Shown here: positions 48,936 through 57,972 of the stretch, in pieces | Layout of the letters: each line of letters begins with the position of its first letter | Numbering within the stretch: the stretch's first letter is position 1 | NCBI GenBank assembly: GCA_001899175.1 | Contig: MKVH01000003.1 | Location: 82,690-146,689, forward strand | Direction: 5' to 3' | DNA length: 64,000 bases | Origin: Candidatus Kapaibacterium thiocyanatum | GTDB taxonomy: Bacteria > Bacteroidota > Ignavibacteria > Kapaibacteriales > Kapaibacteriaceae | Notes under the pieces: model-generated | Told to the model about the DNA's origin: nothing | The model's input: only the letters and a program-made list of their open reading frames with translations | Database searches by the model: none | Position numbers and translations under genes: made by a program

Positions 48936-51287
48936 ATGTACGTTCAGAAGCGCGACGGCAGAATGGAATCCGTGAAGTTCGACAAGATCACTTCGCGGAT
49001 CGAACGACTGAGCTATGGTCTCGATCGACGCCACGTCGATCCCATCATCGTCACGAAGAAGGTCATCGACGGGCTCTATGACGGTGTCACGACGATCGAA
49101 CTGGATCAGCTCGCCGCCGAAGTATCGGCCTCGATGATGACGACGCATCCGGATTACGGAATCCTCGCGGCACGCATCGCCGTTTCCAACCTGCACAAGG
49201 AGACGCTGAAGTCGTTCTCGCAGACGATGGAGCGGATCCATCGTTACGTCAATCCGAAGACGGGAGAACGTGCCGGTCTGCTGTCGGACGAAGCGTACGA
49301 CGTCGTACGGACCCATGCCGAAGTACTGGATTCGACGATTCTCTACGATCGCGACTTCTCGTACGACTACTTCGGATTCAAGACGCTGGAGAAGTCCTAT
49401 CTGATACGTCTCGACGGCAAGATCGTCGAGCGTCCGCAGCATATGCTCATGCGTGTCGCCGTCGGAATCCACTTCGACGATATCGATGCCGTCATGGAAA
49501 CGTATCGTCTCCTTTCCGAGCGATGGTATACGCATGCCACGCCGACGCTCTTCAATGCCGGTACGCCGAAGCCGCAGATGTCGTCGTGCTTCCTTCTGAC
49601 GATGAAGGAAGACAGCATCGACGGTATCTACGACACGCTCAAGCAATGCGCGAAAATCTCGCAGTCGGCCGGCGGCATCGGCCTCAGCATCCATGACATC
49701 CGCGCAACAAACTCCTACATCAGCGGTACGAACGGTACGTCGAACGGCATCATCCCGATGCTGCGCGTCTACAACGACACCGCGCGCTACGTGGATCAGG
49801 GTGGCGGCAAGCGCAAGGGAGCCTTCGCCATCTACCTCGAGCCCTGGCACGCCGACGTCTTCGAATTCCTCGACCTCAAGAAGAACCACGGCGCGGAGGA
49901 GCTGCGGGCACGTGATCTGTTCTTCGCCTTGTGGACGCCGAATCTGTTCATGAAGCGCGTCGAGGCCGACGACTACTGGTCGCTGTTCTGCCCACACGAA
50001 GCACCGGGCCTCGCGGACTGCTGGGGCGAGGACTTCGAACGTCTGTACGAACGGTACGAAATGGAAGGCCGTGCCCGCAGGCGTGTGAAGGCGCAGGAAC
50101 TGTGGTTCGCCATCCTCGAAGCGCAGACGGAGACGGGCACGCCCTACATGCTGTACAAGGATCACGCCAACGGAAAGTCCAATCAGCAGAACCTCGGAAC
50201 GATACGGTCGAGCAATCTCTGTACGGAAATCATCGAGTATTCGTCGCCCGATGAGGTAGCCGTCTGCAACCTCGCCTCCATCGCCTTGCCCAGGTTCGTC
50301 GTCGACGGGCGGTTCGATCACGACGTGCTGTTCGACGTGACGAAGACCGTGACCCGGAATCTCAATGCCGTCATCGACCGGAACCACTATCCCGTGGAAG
50401 AAGCGAGACGGTCGAACATGCGCCATCGCCCGATCGGCATCGGCGTCCAGGGGTTGGCCGATGTCTTCGTCATGTTGCGTCTTCCGTTCGAGTCCGATGA
50501 AGCACAGAGGCTGAATGCGGAGATCTTCGAGACCATCTATCATGCGGCACTGACGTCGTCGAACGAGCTCGCCGAGCGCGACGGTCCATACGAAACGTAT
50601 GAAGGATCACCGGTATCGAAGGGAGTGCTTCAGTACGACATGTGGGATGCCGTGCCGTCGTCGCGATGGGACTGGGCCTTACTCAAGGAGCGCATCGTAC
50701 GACACGGTGTGAGGAACTCCCTTCTGGTGGCTCCGATGCCGACGGCCTCCACGTCGCAGATCATGGGCAACAATGAATGCTTCGAACCCTTCACGTCCAA
50801 CATCTATACCCGTCGTGTTCTTGCGGGCGAGTTCATCGTCGTCAACAAGTATCTTCTCAATGACCTGATCGGCCTCGGACTGTGGAACGAGGGTATGAAG
50901 CAGAAGCTCATCGCCGCCAACGGATCAGTCCAGCACATCGACGAGATCCCACTCCACATCAGGGAACTGTACAAGACGGTGTGGGAGATCAAGCAGAGAA
51001 CGATTCTCGACATGGCCGCGGCGCGAGGAGCCTATATCGATCAGAGCCAGAGTCTCAACATCCATCTGCAGGACCCTACGCCGGCGCGTCTGACGTCGAT
51101 GCACTTCCATGCCTGGAAGCTCGGTCTCAAGACCGGCATGTACTATCTGAGGACGAAGGCCGCGGCCGACGCCATCAAGTTCACCGTCGACGTGGAAGCG
51201 CTCAGGACCGCAGGTACGGATGCAACCGTCATGGAAGCACAGGCATGCCTGATCGACGATCCGGCATGCCTCGCATGCAGTGCCTGA
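48936..51287 (+). CDS. nrdA: Ribonucleotide reductase class Ia, large subunit NrdA
   Basis: 783 residues. N-terminal ATP-cone at about 1-90 ([23 protein letters not shown]), which gives overall activity control by ATP/dATP. Barrel: [15 protein letters not shown] (first redox Cys), [28 protein letters not shown] and [12 protein letters not shown] (catalytic Asn-Cys-Glu region; N and C in the SNLCTEI loop), and [20 protein letters not shown]-terminal redox pair CLAC ([10 protein letters not shown]). All catalytic parts present. Known reaction: NDP to dNDP. Cotranscribed with nrdB under the B12 riboswitch. Confidence 0.97.
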   Translation: MYVQKRDGRMESVKFDKITSRIERLSYGLDRRHVDPIIVTKKVIDGLYDGVTTIELDQLAAEVSASMMTTHPDYGILAARIAVSNLHKETLKSFSQTMERIHRYVNPKTGERAGLLSDEAYDVVRTHAEVLDSTILYDRDFSYDYFGFKTLEKSYLIRLDGKIVERPQHMLMRVAVGIHFDDIDAVMETYRLLSERWYTHATPTLFNAGTPKPQMSSCFLLTMKEDSIDGIYDTLKQCAKISQSAGGIGLSIHDIRATNSYISGTNGTSNGIIPMLRVYNDTARYVDQGGGKRKGAFAIYLEPWHADVFEFLDLKKNHGAEELRARDLFFALWTPNLFMKRVEADDYWSLFCPHEAPGLADCWGEDFERLYERYEMEGRARRRVKAQELWFAILEAQTETGTPYMLYKDHANGKSNQQNLGTIRSSNLCTEIIEYSSPDEVAVCNLASIALPRFVVDGRFDHDVLFDVTKTVTRNLNAVIDRNHYPVEEARRSNMRHRPIGIGVQGLADVFVMLRLPFESDEAQRLNAEIFETIYHAALTSSNELAERDGPYETYEGSPVSKGVLQYDMWDAVPSSRWDWALLKERIVRHGVRNSLLVAPMPTASTSQIMGNNECFEPFTSNIYTRRVLAGEFIVVNKYLLNDLIGLGLWNEGMKQKLIAANGSVQHIDEIPLHIRELYKTVWEIKQRTILDMAAARGAYIDQSQSLNIHLQDPTPARLTSMHFHAWKLGLKTGMYYLRTKAAADAIKFTVDVEALRTAGTDATVMEAQACLIDDPACLACSA

Positions 51288-51397
51288 GTTCGACGTCATG
51301 CATCGACGATACATGAATACCTGCCTGTGCTTCGTCGATGCGTTCCATAGAGCATCGTACATCCGAACGGACAGGACAACACGAAAAGGATATCGAC

Positions 51398-51799
51398 ATG
51401 GATCTGCAGCAACGTATCGTTGAATCGGAGACACGCGTCTTCAAGGCCGTCTTTCCCGATACGACCAATCACTACGACACGATGTTCGGCGGTGCCGTTC
51501 TCTACATGATGGATGAGATCGCCTTCATCGCCGCGACACGATTCACGCGCATGCGTGTCGTGACGATATCGTCGGACAGGGTCGACTTCAAGCAACCGAT
51601 ACCGGCGGGAACCATCATCGAACTCATCGCGAAGGTCGTACACGTCGGGAACACGAGCCTGAAGATCCAGGTCGACGTCATCGTGGAACAGATGTATTCG
51701 CACAGCCGCGAGAAAGCCGTCGGAGGCATGTTCACGTTCGTCGCACTCGACGAGAACAAACGTCCGACGAAGATCCTGACAGGGCAGGACGGCGAATGA
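51398..51799 (+). CDS. Acyl-CoA thioesterase, hotdog fold
   Basis: 133 residues; start at 51398 (MDLQQRIVESETRVFKAVFP). Single hotdog domain: VFPDTTNHYDTMFGGAVLYMMDEIAFIAATRFTRMRVVTISSDRVDFKQPIPAGTIIELIAKVVHVGNTSLKIQVDVI. The N-H-Y-x-T-M-F-G-G helix start is the YciA/BFIT-like signature, with the catalytic Asp in YMMDEIA. Known: hydrolyses acyl-CoA in the cytosol. Follows nrdA by 110 nt and may be a separate transcript. Confidence 0.9.
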   Translation: MDLQQRIVESETRVFKAVFPDTTNHYDTMFGGAVLYMMDEIAFIAATRFTRMRVVTISSDRVDFKQPIPAGTIIELIAKVVHVGNTSLKIQVDVIVEQMYSHSREKAVGGMFTFVALDENKRPTKILTGQDGE

Positions 51800-52465
51800 A
51801 CGGGCCGTGTGGAAAACTTTCCATGCCTCGATATGTCGATCGATCCGCCATAGGATATCCATCGCCGCCATTCACCGAGAATCGATGAATGATGAGGTTC
51901 TCTTGATGAAGGAGGACGATCATTTGATCGATAGGGTGGTCCAATCCGATCATCGTCGTTGCATGTATGACGTCGACGTCTCGGCCGCATTCGTAGCATG
52001 TGTGTTGCTCGTCGTCGCGGCTTGCATCGGGTAATCATGTCTGCCTAATATTGCCGTGCATGGTGCAGGCGATGACATCCGGTGAACGATCCGGTCACAT
52101 CGCACAGTGATTCATGCTCGATAGACATACCGGCGTTCAACGGTATGCCGGCAATCGAGCTCTCCCGTCTTCGATCCGGTGGACGGGATCGGTGCAGTAC
52201 ACGACATGGCAGGACGAAGCGATCACGAACGACGGTATCGGTCGACCGATGACCGACGATGATTCCATTCTCACCTTTTACCCGGCCACGCAGTCAGTCA
52301 GGTCAGGGGATTCTGCGGATCCGTCTGCTGCGTGGCATCATCGGCATGAAAACATCGTGCGATGTTCCATATCGATAGAATCATATGTTCCGGGCGCACG
52401 ATCCGGAACTGTCCATGATTCCATAGTTTCGTGCATCGTCGGGTGACCATTCATCGCGGGAAACA
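51800..52465. other. Intergenic region; one doubtful small membrane-protein frame
   Basis: 666 nt without a firm gene. A 49-codon frame at 51885-52034 begins MNDEVLLMKEDDHLIDRVV and ends with a hydrophobic stretch (SAAFVACVLLVVAACIG), which could be a small membrane protein, but has no clear RBS. Hairpin CATACCG/CGGTATG at 52126-52147. Nothing else seen. Confidence 0.35.
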
Positions 52466-52927
52466 ATGGATCAGCATGTGCTCCTCGTTCGTTCGGACTC
52501 CACGAATGCGGACTTCCGGTCCCTCATACTGCATCTCGATCGCGAACTGAGGGACAATGACGGAGACGAAGCGGACTACTACGCCCAGTACAACCAGGTC
52601 GACGACATCAGGTATGTCGTCATTGCCTACTACGACGGCGAACCGACGGGCTGTGGCGCACTGAAGCGGTATGACGATGCGGCGATCGAAGTCAAACGCA
52701 TGTTCGTATCCCGTGAACACAGAGGCAAGGGCATTTCGAGAGCAGTACTTTCCGAACTCGAACGATGGGCCCGGGACCTGGGATATACGTCACTGATTCT
52801 CGAAACGGGAAAGACGCAGACGGCCGCCATCGGACTCTACCGTGGATCGGGCTTCCACATCATCCCGAACTACGACCAGTACGTCGGTGTGATCAACAGT
52901 GTCTGCATGAAGAAGGATATTCCGTAG
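52466..52927 (+). CDS. GNAT-family N-acetyltransferase
   Basis: 153 residues. Acetyl-CoA site in IEVKRMFVSREHRGKGISRAVLSELERWARDLGY (motif A, R-x-x-G-x-G/A) followed by SLILETGKTQTAAIGLYRGSGFHII (motif B, helix and beta-bulge). N-terminal strand YVVIAYYDGEPTGCGALKRYDDAAIEV. Fits the single-domain amino-acid/small-molecule acetyltransferases. Substrate unknown. Convergent with the MBL gene. Confidence 0.93.
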   Translation: MDQHVLLVRSDSTNADFRSLILHLDRELRDNDGDEADYYAQYNQVDDIRYVVIAYYDGEPTGCGALKRYDDAAIEVKRMFVSREHRGKGISRAVLSELERWARDLGYTSLILETGKTQTAAIGLYRGSGFHIIPNYDQYVGVINSVCMKKDIP

Positions 52928-52968
52928 CGAACGGTGAATCCGCCGCCGTCAGCGCCCGCCGGTATCCG

Positions 52969-53922
52969 TCACCCCTTCATCACGAAGGTCTGGCCGATGA
53001 AGGCATAGCCGAGCTTCATGTCCGTCGGAGAATCCTTGATCGCCTGGAAGAGGCGCTTGACAGGGGCCTGGAAGGTTTCCGTACCCTGACGGAACGTCAT
53101 GCAGTGAATGGGAAGGAAGTGCCGGGCCTTCATCATGTTGGCCATGTCGACGGCTTCTTCCGGTGTGCAGTGGACCGAATGCCAGGGCTGATATGCACCG
53201 ACGGGCATGATGGCCACGTCGATGCCGTCGAGCTGGGCCAGCGTCCTGAAACTCTCCGTGTATGCCGTATCGCCGCCGAAGACGAGGCGTTTGCCGTTGG
53301 CTCGCAGGAGGTAGGCATTGTAGCTGCGTCCCGACTTCCCCTGTCCTTTCGATCTGTCCTGCTCCCATGGATATCGCCAGCCGAAGTGTTTCACGGGCAG
53401 GGCGTCGAACCGTATTCCGCGAAGCGTGTGCTTCGCGGTCCAGTCCATTTCCTGGATGGACTTCCACGGAAGATGCTCGATGACGTCGCTCGTACGATGA
53501 GCCGTGATGCAGTCGATGGTGCCGGGCGAACGCTTCGTGAGGAATTCCAGCGACGGTACGTCCATGTGATCCATATGGGCATGGGACAGCAGGACGATGT
53601 CGGGCGTGGGAATGTCGTCGGGCGAGAGGGCCGGCTCCGTGATCCTGGCAGGACCGATGGTCCCGCCGAAGAAGTTGAGACCGATGCGGTCGAAGAGGAT
53701 CGGATCCGTGAGGATCTTGACACCATGGAAATTGATGAGGACGGTGGAGTGTCCGATCCAGGCGACGGTCAGTTCATCCTCCTTCCATGTCCCGGGGAGT
53801 GGTCTGTGTTCCACGGGAGAAGCCTTGGCCCGGGCGGGACCGATGAGGGCCGTGCCTGCGGCGGCCAGGGCGCCACCACCGAACCAGGATCGAAGGAATG
53901 AACGGCGTGTAGACGGTTGCAT
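52969..53922 (-). CDS. Metallo-beta-lactamase-fold hydrolase, Tat-exported (NAPE-PLD/UlaG-like)
   Basis: 317 residues; ATG at 53922 gives a twin-arginine signal (STRRSFLRSWFGGGALAAAG). MBL motifs: VLLSHAHMDHMD (HxHxDH), DVIEHLPW and further His in KHFGWRYPWEQD, VFGGDTAYT (Asp), and PIHCMTF near the end. The order TVAWIGHSTVLINFHGVKILTDPI, HFGWRYPW, GDTAYTE is that of the N-acyl-phosphatidylethanolamine phospholipase D-like group. Known: Zn2 hydrolases; the substrate here is unknown. Export folded via Tat fits a metal enzyme loaded in the cytosol. Confidence 0.9.
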   Translation of the reverse strand: MQPSTRRSFLRSWFGGGALAAAGTALIGPARAKASPVEHRPLPGTWKEDELTVAWIGHSTVLINFHGVKILTDPILFDRIGLNFFGGTIGPARITEPALSPDDIPTPDIVLLSHAHMDHMDVPSLEFLTKRSPGTIDCITAHRTSDVIEHLPWKSIQEMDWTAKHTLRGIRFDALPVKHFGWRYPWEQDRSKGQGKSGRSYNAYLLRANGKRLVFGGDTAYTESFRTLAQLDGIDVAIMPVGAYQPWHSVHCTPEEAVDMANMMKARHFLPIHCMTFRQGTETFQAPVKRLFQAIKDSPTDMKLGYAFIGQTFVMKG

Positions 53923-54140
53923 AGGAAGATAGGTGACGAAGAACGAACGGTCTTCATTTGCGGACAAAATGACCGGAGCCGGGGATTGAACGCTATGGGT
54001 ACTCCCGGCTAAGTTGCCGATCGCCGTATCACCGGGACTGTGATCTCCATGGAAGGGCGATGGTTCCCGGCTGGCACGATACGGATATGAAAGACGGAGC
54101 GGGTACGATGCTCCGTCGGAACGATTTCCGGACAGGATCG

Positions 54141-54542
54141 ATGATCATCAAGGTGGACATACATCCGGCCCAGGGGCGGCCGGTATTCCTGCGACGCATG
54201 ACGGATTCGCATACGGCATGGGTGAGCGACCATCGCTACCTGAACGAGATGCCGACGCCTGGACGTTCCTACAGTGCGCCCATGGTTCACGACGTTCCCG
54301 TCTACCCGCCTCCAGCCGGTGCCCTGAAGGTAGCCTTCCTGTCCCACGCCTGTCGCCGCGAACAGGGGCATGGGGGAACCATGGCCATAAGCTGGTTCTA
54401 CCGGGACCCGGACGGTACGGAGAGGCCCTTGCCGTTCAGCATCCACGGTAGCGACGACGGACCCCGTACGGTACTGGTGCATGCATCGCCGGAGGAGCAA
54501 GGCGAGATCGGACTGCATCTCGTAGAGGTCGACTACGAGTGA
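54141..54542 (+). CDS. Hypothetical protein
   Basis: 133 residues, start taken at 54141 (MIIKVDIHPAQGRPVFL); the frame is open from 54060. Strands ISWFYRDPDGTERPLPFSI and TVLVHASPEEQGEIGLHLVEVDY suggest a small beta-sandwich. Soluble, no signal peptide. Pro-rich middle (MPTPGRSYSAPMVHDVPVYPPPAG). No family recognised and no neighbour that helps; kept because codon pattern and composition match the flanking genes. Confidence 0.5.
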   Translation: MIIKVDIHPAQGRPVFLRRMTDSHTAWVSDHRYLNEMPTPGRSYSAPMVHDVPVYPPPAGALKVAFLSHACRREQGHGGTMAISWFYRDPDGTERPLPFSIHGSDDGPRTVLVHASPEEQGEIGLHLVEVDYE

Positions 54543-54664
54543 TGGACGGGAACATTCTCCCGTGGTTACGAATACGAAACGTCCGGTGACCGGTCGGTCA
54601 ATCGAGGCCACCCGTGGCGTAGATTTGCAGTCCAATCAACCACCCATCATTCTGGAGAACCGCT

Positions 54665-55075
54665 ATGACCTCACTGGGCGTCTATCTCAATTTTCCGGGC
54701 ACGTGCGAGGAAGCGCTGAACTTCTACAAGACGGCATTCGCCGGTGCCGACGTCACGATGCAACGCTTCGGTGAAACGCCGGTCGAAGTGACCGACGAGA
54801 CCCGCAACCTGGTGATGCATGCCGAATTCAAGGCGGGAGACGTGCACTTCATGGCATCGGACTGCCCCCCGGGGATGGAGTTCAAGCTCGGAACGAACGT
54901 GACGTTGAGCCTTCAGGTGGGCGATGCGGATGAACAGACCCGTCTGTTCGATACGCTTTCCCAGGCCGGCAATGTAGGAATGCCCCTGCAGGAAACGTTC
55001 TGGGGCGCACGCTTCGGCATGCTGACGGATCGTTTCGGCGTCAACTGGATGCTGAACCATGAACTCAAGAAATAA
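54665..55075 (+). CDS. PhnB-like VOC-family protein
   Basis: 136 residues. YLNFPGTCEEALNFYKTAFAGADVTMQRFGETP opens the first module, LVMHAEFKAGDVHFMASDCPP closes it, and VTLSLQVGDADEQTRLFDTLSQAGNVGMPLQETFWGARFGMLTDRFGVNWMLNHE is the second, with the W-G-x-x-F/Y-G...D.FG..W signature of PhnB proteins. RBS GGAG 8 nt before ATG. Known: despite the name, most PhnB-like proteins have no proven link to phosphonates. Followed by a strong terminator. Confidence 0.92.
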   Translation: MTSLGVYLNFPGTCEEALNFYKTAFAGADVTMQRFGETPVEVTDETRNLVMHAEFKAGDVHFMASDCPPGMEFKLGTNVTLSLQVGDADEQTRLFDTLSQAGNVGMPLQETFWGARFGMLTDRFGVNWMLNHELKK

Positions 55076-55100
55076 ACGGTTCGATCATCTCGAACGTGAG

Positions 55101-55133
55101 GAAGGCCTCTCCGGCATTGCCGGAGAGGCCTTC
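55101..55133. terminator. Bidirectional terminator
   Basis: Perfect 15-bp stem GAAGGCCTCTCCGGC (55101-55115) with GCCGGAGAGGCCTTC (55119-55133) and loop ATT, followed by GCGTTTG on the plus side; lies between convergent genes ending at 55075 and 55158. Confidence 0.88.
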
Positions 55134-55157
55134 GCGTTTGATGACGGAAGTCGATGG

Positions 55158-55655
55158 CTATCGTGCGATGACGATGCGCCGTTCGCGGACATGCCCGTTG
55201 TCCAGGATACGTACGACGTACGTTCCGTTCGCCAGGGTACGTGCGTCGACGCGGAGGGAGGCCGCTCCCTGGACGGCGGTGGCGAACCGCTGTACGGTCG
55301 TGCCCCCGACATCGATGATGACCACGTCGATCCATCGTCCCGTGTCGTCGGGAAGAACGATGCTGAACTCATCACGGGCCGGAACCGGATGAACCTGTAT
55401 GCCTGCCGCCGTACGATCGTCATCGACCGACGTGGTGACGCGGAGACGAACGGGGAGGAGGCCGAATGTGATCGTTCCGGCATTGCCGGACGTCGGGCCG
55501 GCCACGGATTCTCCCGCCGCGATGGCCATGATGGAGTCCGCGATTCCGCCTGTGCGCATTGCGGCGCCGCTGCGGGGCTCGAGTTTGAACGCCGTTTGTG
55601 CCATTGCCGTGGAGACGGCCATGACGACGGAAGCGAGCATGAGAAGGCTGCGCAT
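55158..55655 (-). CDS. T9SS-sorted exported protein (C-terminal sorting domain)
   Basis: 165 residues; start at 55655 (MRSLLMLASVVMAVSTAMA, signal peptide before QTAFKLEP). The last ~75 residues are a type A T9SS sorting domain: VHPVPARDEFSIVLPD, then DVVIIDVGGTTVQRFAT, and ANGTYVVRILDNGHVRERRIVIAR. Most of the mature protein is the sorting domain plus about 70 residues, so it is a very small cargo. It is the third gene of an operon with the Hcp-like and collar genes (4 nt after the collar stop). Destined for the surface. Confidence 0.85.
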   Translation of the reverse strand: MRSLLMLASVVMAVSTAMAQTAFKLEPRSGAAMRTGGIADSIMAIAAGESVAGPTSGNAGTITFGLLPVRLRVTTSVDDDRTAAGIQVHPVPARDEFSIVLPDDTGRWIDVVIIDVGGTTVQRFATAVQGAASLRVDARTLANGTYVVRILDNGHVRERRIVIAR

Positions 55656-55659
55656 GGCG

Positions 55660-56376
55660 TCACCGTGCTCGGATGATGTACAGGATGTCGACGACCGTCG
55701 ATGCTGCGCTCGACGTCGCGACGCTCGACGAATACCCGCTCTGACGATACATGCTGTCGTCCGTCGACGACACGCCGTCGTCGATGACGGCATCGGATGG
55801 AGATGCGCCGCGGATGACCATGCCGCGGAGGTCGGGAAGATTGAAGCTGTCGACGTTATCCCCGTTGCCCCATCGTGTGCCGAGCATCCCGAACAGGATG
55901 GCGAAGGTCGTACGCGATACGGCACTGCCGTCGCAGGCAAGCCATCCTCCGGGTATCTTGTCCGGAGAGCCGGCGAACGGCACGATGGTACCGATCGGAA
56001 CACCGTCGATGGAACGTAGTGCCGTGAGAGCCTGGGGTACGGCGCTGATGCGGACTCTGGGCTGGAAGGTCTCATCGCCGGTGCGGACACCGATCCAGTA
56101 CGTGGTGAAGAAGTCGGGGAGCGGTGGCTGGCCCGGACCGCCGAGAAGGAGATTCATCACTCCCGAGCGAATGGTCGTGCTGATCGTCGCTTCCCATACG
56201 GCCGACGGTGCCTCGGCGCCGTCGTACAGGGATACGGTCACGTCGATCGGGCCATCGGGCGGGAACGAACCGTCGGCACGGACGAACTGTCCGGAAACGG
56301 AGAACTGCTCCGGGATCTGTGCGGAGGACAGCGCGACCGAGAAGCACAGAACGATGAACAATGTCAGGATCTTCAT
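55660..56376 (-). CDS. Exported protein with phage-tail-collar domain
   Basis: 238 residues; start at 56376 (MKILTLFIVLCFSVALSSA, signal peptide before QIPEQF). Residues 25-125 form an envelope-type beta domain (FSVSGQFVRADGSFPPDGPIDVTVSLYDGAEAPSAVWEA) often found before collar domains. Residues 150-205 are the phage Collar domain: GTIVPFAGSPDKIPGGWLACDGSAVSRTTFAILFGMLGTRWGNGDNVDSFNLPDLRGMVIRGA. Known: the domain occurs in phage tail fibres and in bacterial surface proteins. Middle gene of the operon; 11 nt after the Hcp-like gene. Confidence 0.85.
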   Translation of the reverse strand: MKILTLFIVLCFSVALSSAQIPEQFSVSGQFVRADGSFPPDGPIDVTVSLYDGAEAPSAVWEATISTTIRSGVMNLLLGGPGQPPLPDFFTTYWIGVRTGDETFQPRVRISAVPQALTALRSIDGVPIGTIVPFAGSPDKIPGGWLACDGSAVSRTTFAILFGMLGTRWGNGDNVDSFNLPDLRGMVIRGASPSDAVIDDGVSSTDDSMYRQSGYSSSVATSSAASTVVDILYIIRAR

Positions 56377-56387
56377 GGCAGTACTCC

Positions 56388-56933
56388 TTACCGGGATGAG
56401 GACCAGGAGTCCTCGTGGGTGATACCGCCGTTGGTCCACGTCCACGTGATCTTTTCGTACGTGAACGATACTTCTTCCATCGCTCCACTGCTTGGAGTGC
56501 GCTGGTTGGAGCCTACGTCGGACCACTGACGTACGCCCACGCAACGGGCGTTGGTGAGGGTGATGGTATAGATCTGGACCATCTGGCCGGTGTTGTTCTG
56601 TTCCCAGACCTCCATCATGACGGACGTCAAGACTTCGTTGTCGGTCATCGCCTTCATCAGGAGCGGTGACGACTTGCCGATCTCACGGATGAAGGTGATG
56701 GGTTTGTGCTGGCGACGTCCGGTGGCTAGCCCCGAAGAAGCGTCGCGCGGAGACTTGACTTCGTGCTGGTATCCGACGCAGTTCTGCGTTCCCCGCTGCT
56801 GCCCGGATTCATCCGGGAATTTCCCCTGTTTGGAACCTTCGATCTTCAGGAACATATCCTGTGCTGCCGTGGACATGCCGTACGATACCAGCAGCACCAC
56901 GACGATCGTCAGACATCGGCGCATTGCATCCAT
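56388..56933 (-). CDS. Hcp-family (type VI effector tube)-like protein with signal peptide
   Basis: 181 residues; ATG at 56933 has SD GGAGGG 7 nt upstream. Residues 1-24 are a Sec signal peptide (MDAMRRCLTIVVVLLVSYG, cut after AA). The rest is Hcp-like: DMFLKIEGSKQGKFPDES, then YQHEVKSPRD, GRRQHKPITFIREIGKSSPLLMKAM, ITLTNARCVGVRQW, and EEVSFTYEKITWTW. Known: Hcp forms the inner tube of T6SS and is made in the cytosol; an N-terminal export signal is unusual. No T6SS core genes are in this window. First gene of the operon. Confidence 0.8.
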   Translation of the reverse strand: MDAMRRCLTIVVVLLVSYGMSTAAQDMFLKIEGSKQGKFPDESGQQRGTQNCVGYQHEVKSPRDASSGLATGRRQHKPITFIREIGKSSPLLMKAMTDNEVLTSVMMEVWEQNNTGQMVQIYTITLTNARCVGVRQWSDVGSNQRTPSSGAMEEVSFTYEKITWTWTNGGITHEDSWSSSR

Positions 56934-57275
56934 GATGCATCCCTCCAATTGTAATGAACGAGACTAACCATCCCTCTATCGGGGCTCCCGACGGGGCGAT
57001 TCTACAAAATGTTCCTGCACATGATGCTGCGGGCTACGATGGCGTGGGGTGTGGTCGTGATTGCCGATGGATCTGCGTTGTCACACGAAAACAGGCAGGT
57101 GTATCGTGGCATGATCGACGGAACAGGAACGGTGTCGCGATGCATGTTGGAGAATGCACCCGTGATCCGTAGAATAGGATCGATCCTGATCGGGGGGCGT
57201 ATTTCTGCGTCCTTTTTCGGCCGGAAGCGTCCAACGTACGACAGACCGCTTCATCATCAACATCCGGAGTCCATC
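56934..57275. other. Intergenic region between divergent hcp-like operon and Cys-rich gene
   Basis: 342 nt. No exact TAnnTTTG; TATTTCTG near 57189 is one base away and could serve the Cys-rich gene. Frames across it are not protein-like. Confidence 0.45.
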
Positions 57276-57368
57276 ATGGAAAAGTCCTGCGAATGCTCGA
57301 ATTGTACCTGCAAGAATTGCACGTGTGGAACGTGTTGCATGGGTACTACCACGACGACCTGCTGTTAA
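57276..57368 (+). CDS. Small cysteine-rich (metallothionein-like) peptide
   Basis: 30 codons, ten of them Cys (positions 5, 7, 10, 12, 15, 17, 20, 21, 29 and 30), mainly as C-x-C and C-C. Begins MEKSCECSNCTCKNC. The spacing suits thiolate clusters for Cu(I) or Zn as in metallothioneins. It ends 15 nt before the SigZ-like gene, whose RBS AAAGGAG lies in that gap, so the two are cotranscribed. Below usual gene-length cut-offs, but composition and context are strong. Inference: metal-binding buffer or sensor for the sigma factor. Confidence 0.75.
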   Translation: MEKSCECSNCTCKNCTCGTCCMGTTTTTCC

Positions 57369-57383
57369 AGGAGAACGACGATC

Positions 57384-57935
57384 ATGGATGCAACGGCCAG
57401 CTCTTTGTTGACGAATACGGTATGGAAGGACTATCGTTCACGTCTCGTGCGCTTCGTACGATCGCGGGTGCACGACGAACAGGCCGCGGAGGATATCGTT
57501 CACGATACTCTCGTGAAGGCGCTCGCGAAGCGGGATACGCTTCGGGACGAGGACCGGATCCTGTCCTGGCTCTTCCAGATCGCCATGAACTCCGTTCGTG
57601 ATCACTATCGTGCCAAGCGTCCGACGGTGAGCCTCGACGAAGAGTTCGATGTGATGGACGAAGCCGATCCTTCGACGCTCAAGGAGCTGGCCGCCTGCAT
57701 GGAACACATGATGAATCATCTGCCGGAACCCTATCAGTCCACCATCCGGCGCTCCGAGCTGGACGGTGTGCCGATGCGGGTGATCGCCGAAGAGACCGGT
57801 GTATCGCTGTCGGGCATCAAGTCCAGGGTCCAGCGCGGCCGCGCCCAGCTTCGCGACATGATGATGGACTGCTGCAGGATCGAAGCGGGCGAACACGAAT
57901 GTCGCAATCCCGAATGCAACTGCTCGGCGAAATGA
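57384..57935 (+). CDS. SigZ-like ECF sigma factor with C-terminal cysteines
   Basis: 183 residues. Region 2 at about 14-85 (VWKDYRSRLVRFVRSRVHDEQAAEDIVHDTLVKALAKRD, SWLFQIAMNSVRDHYRAKR). Region 4 at about 110-160 (LPEPYQSTIRRSELDGVPMRVIAEETGVSLSGIKSRVQRGRAQLRDMMMDCC). The tail CCRIEAGEHECRNPECNCSAK has five Cys, as in SigZ-type sigma factors, where they are thought to sense metal or redox state. No anti-sigma gene follows, which fits direct sensing. Translation is linked to the Cys-rich peptide upstream. Confidence 0.9.
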   Translation: MDATASSLLTNTVWKDYRSRLVRFVRSRVHDEQAAEDIVHDTLVKALAKRDTLRDEDRILSWLFQIAMNSVRDHYRAKRPTVSLDEEFDVMDEADPSTLKELAACMEHMMNHLPEPYQSTIRRSELDGVPMRVIAEETGVSLSGIKSRVQRGRAQLRDMMMDCCRIEAGEHECRNPECNCSAK

Positions 57936-57939
57936 TGGG

Positions 57940-57971
57940 CGGTCTTCGTAGTTTCACCCTACGAACGACCG
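57940..57971 (+). promoter_or_regulatory. Hairpin abutting the DUF547 start codon
   Basis: CGGTC-TTCGTAG (57940-57951) pairs with CTACGAA-C-GACCG (57959-57971), 12 bp with one bulged C and a 7-nt loop. It ends one base before ATG at 57973 and no SD is visible, so it may act as terminator for the sigma gene or control translation of the next gene. Confidence 0.5.
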
Positions 57972-57972
57972 T

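Noticed and set aside
48918-50543. 541-codon open frame on the minus strand opposite nrdA
   Set aside because: Exact antisense of a fully conserved nrdA gene, with shadow composition.
54060-54140. N-terminal extension of the 54141 gene
   Set aside because: The extra 27 residues have no protein-like pattern or RBS; several ATGs follow, and 54141 begins the first clear strand.
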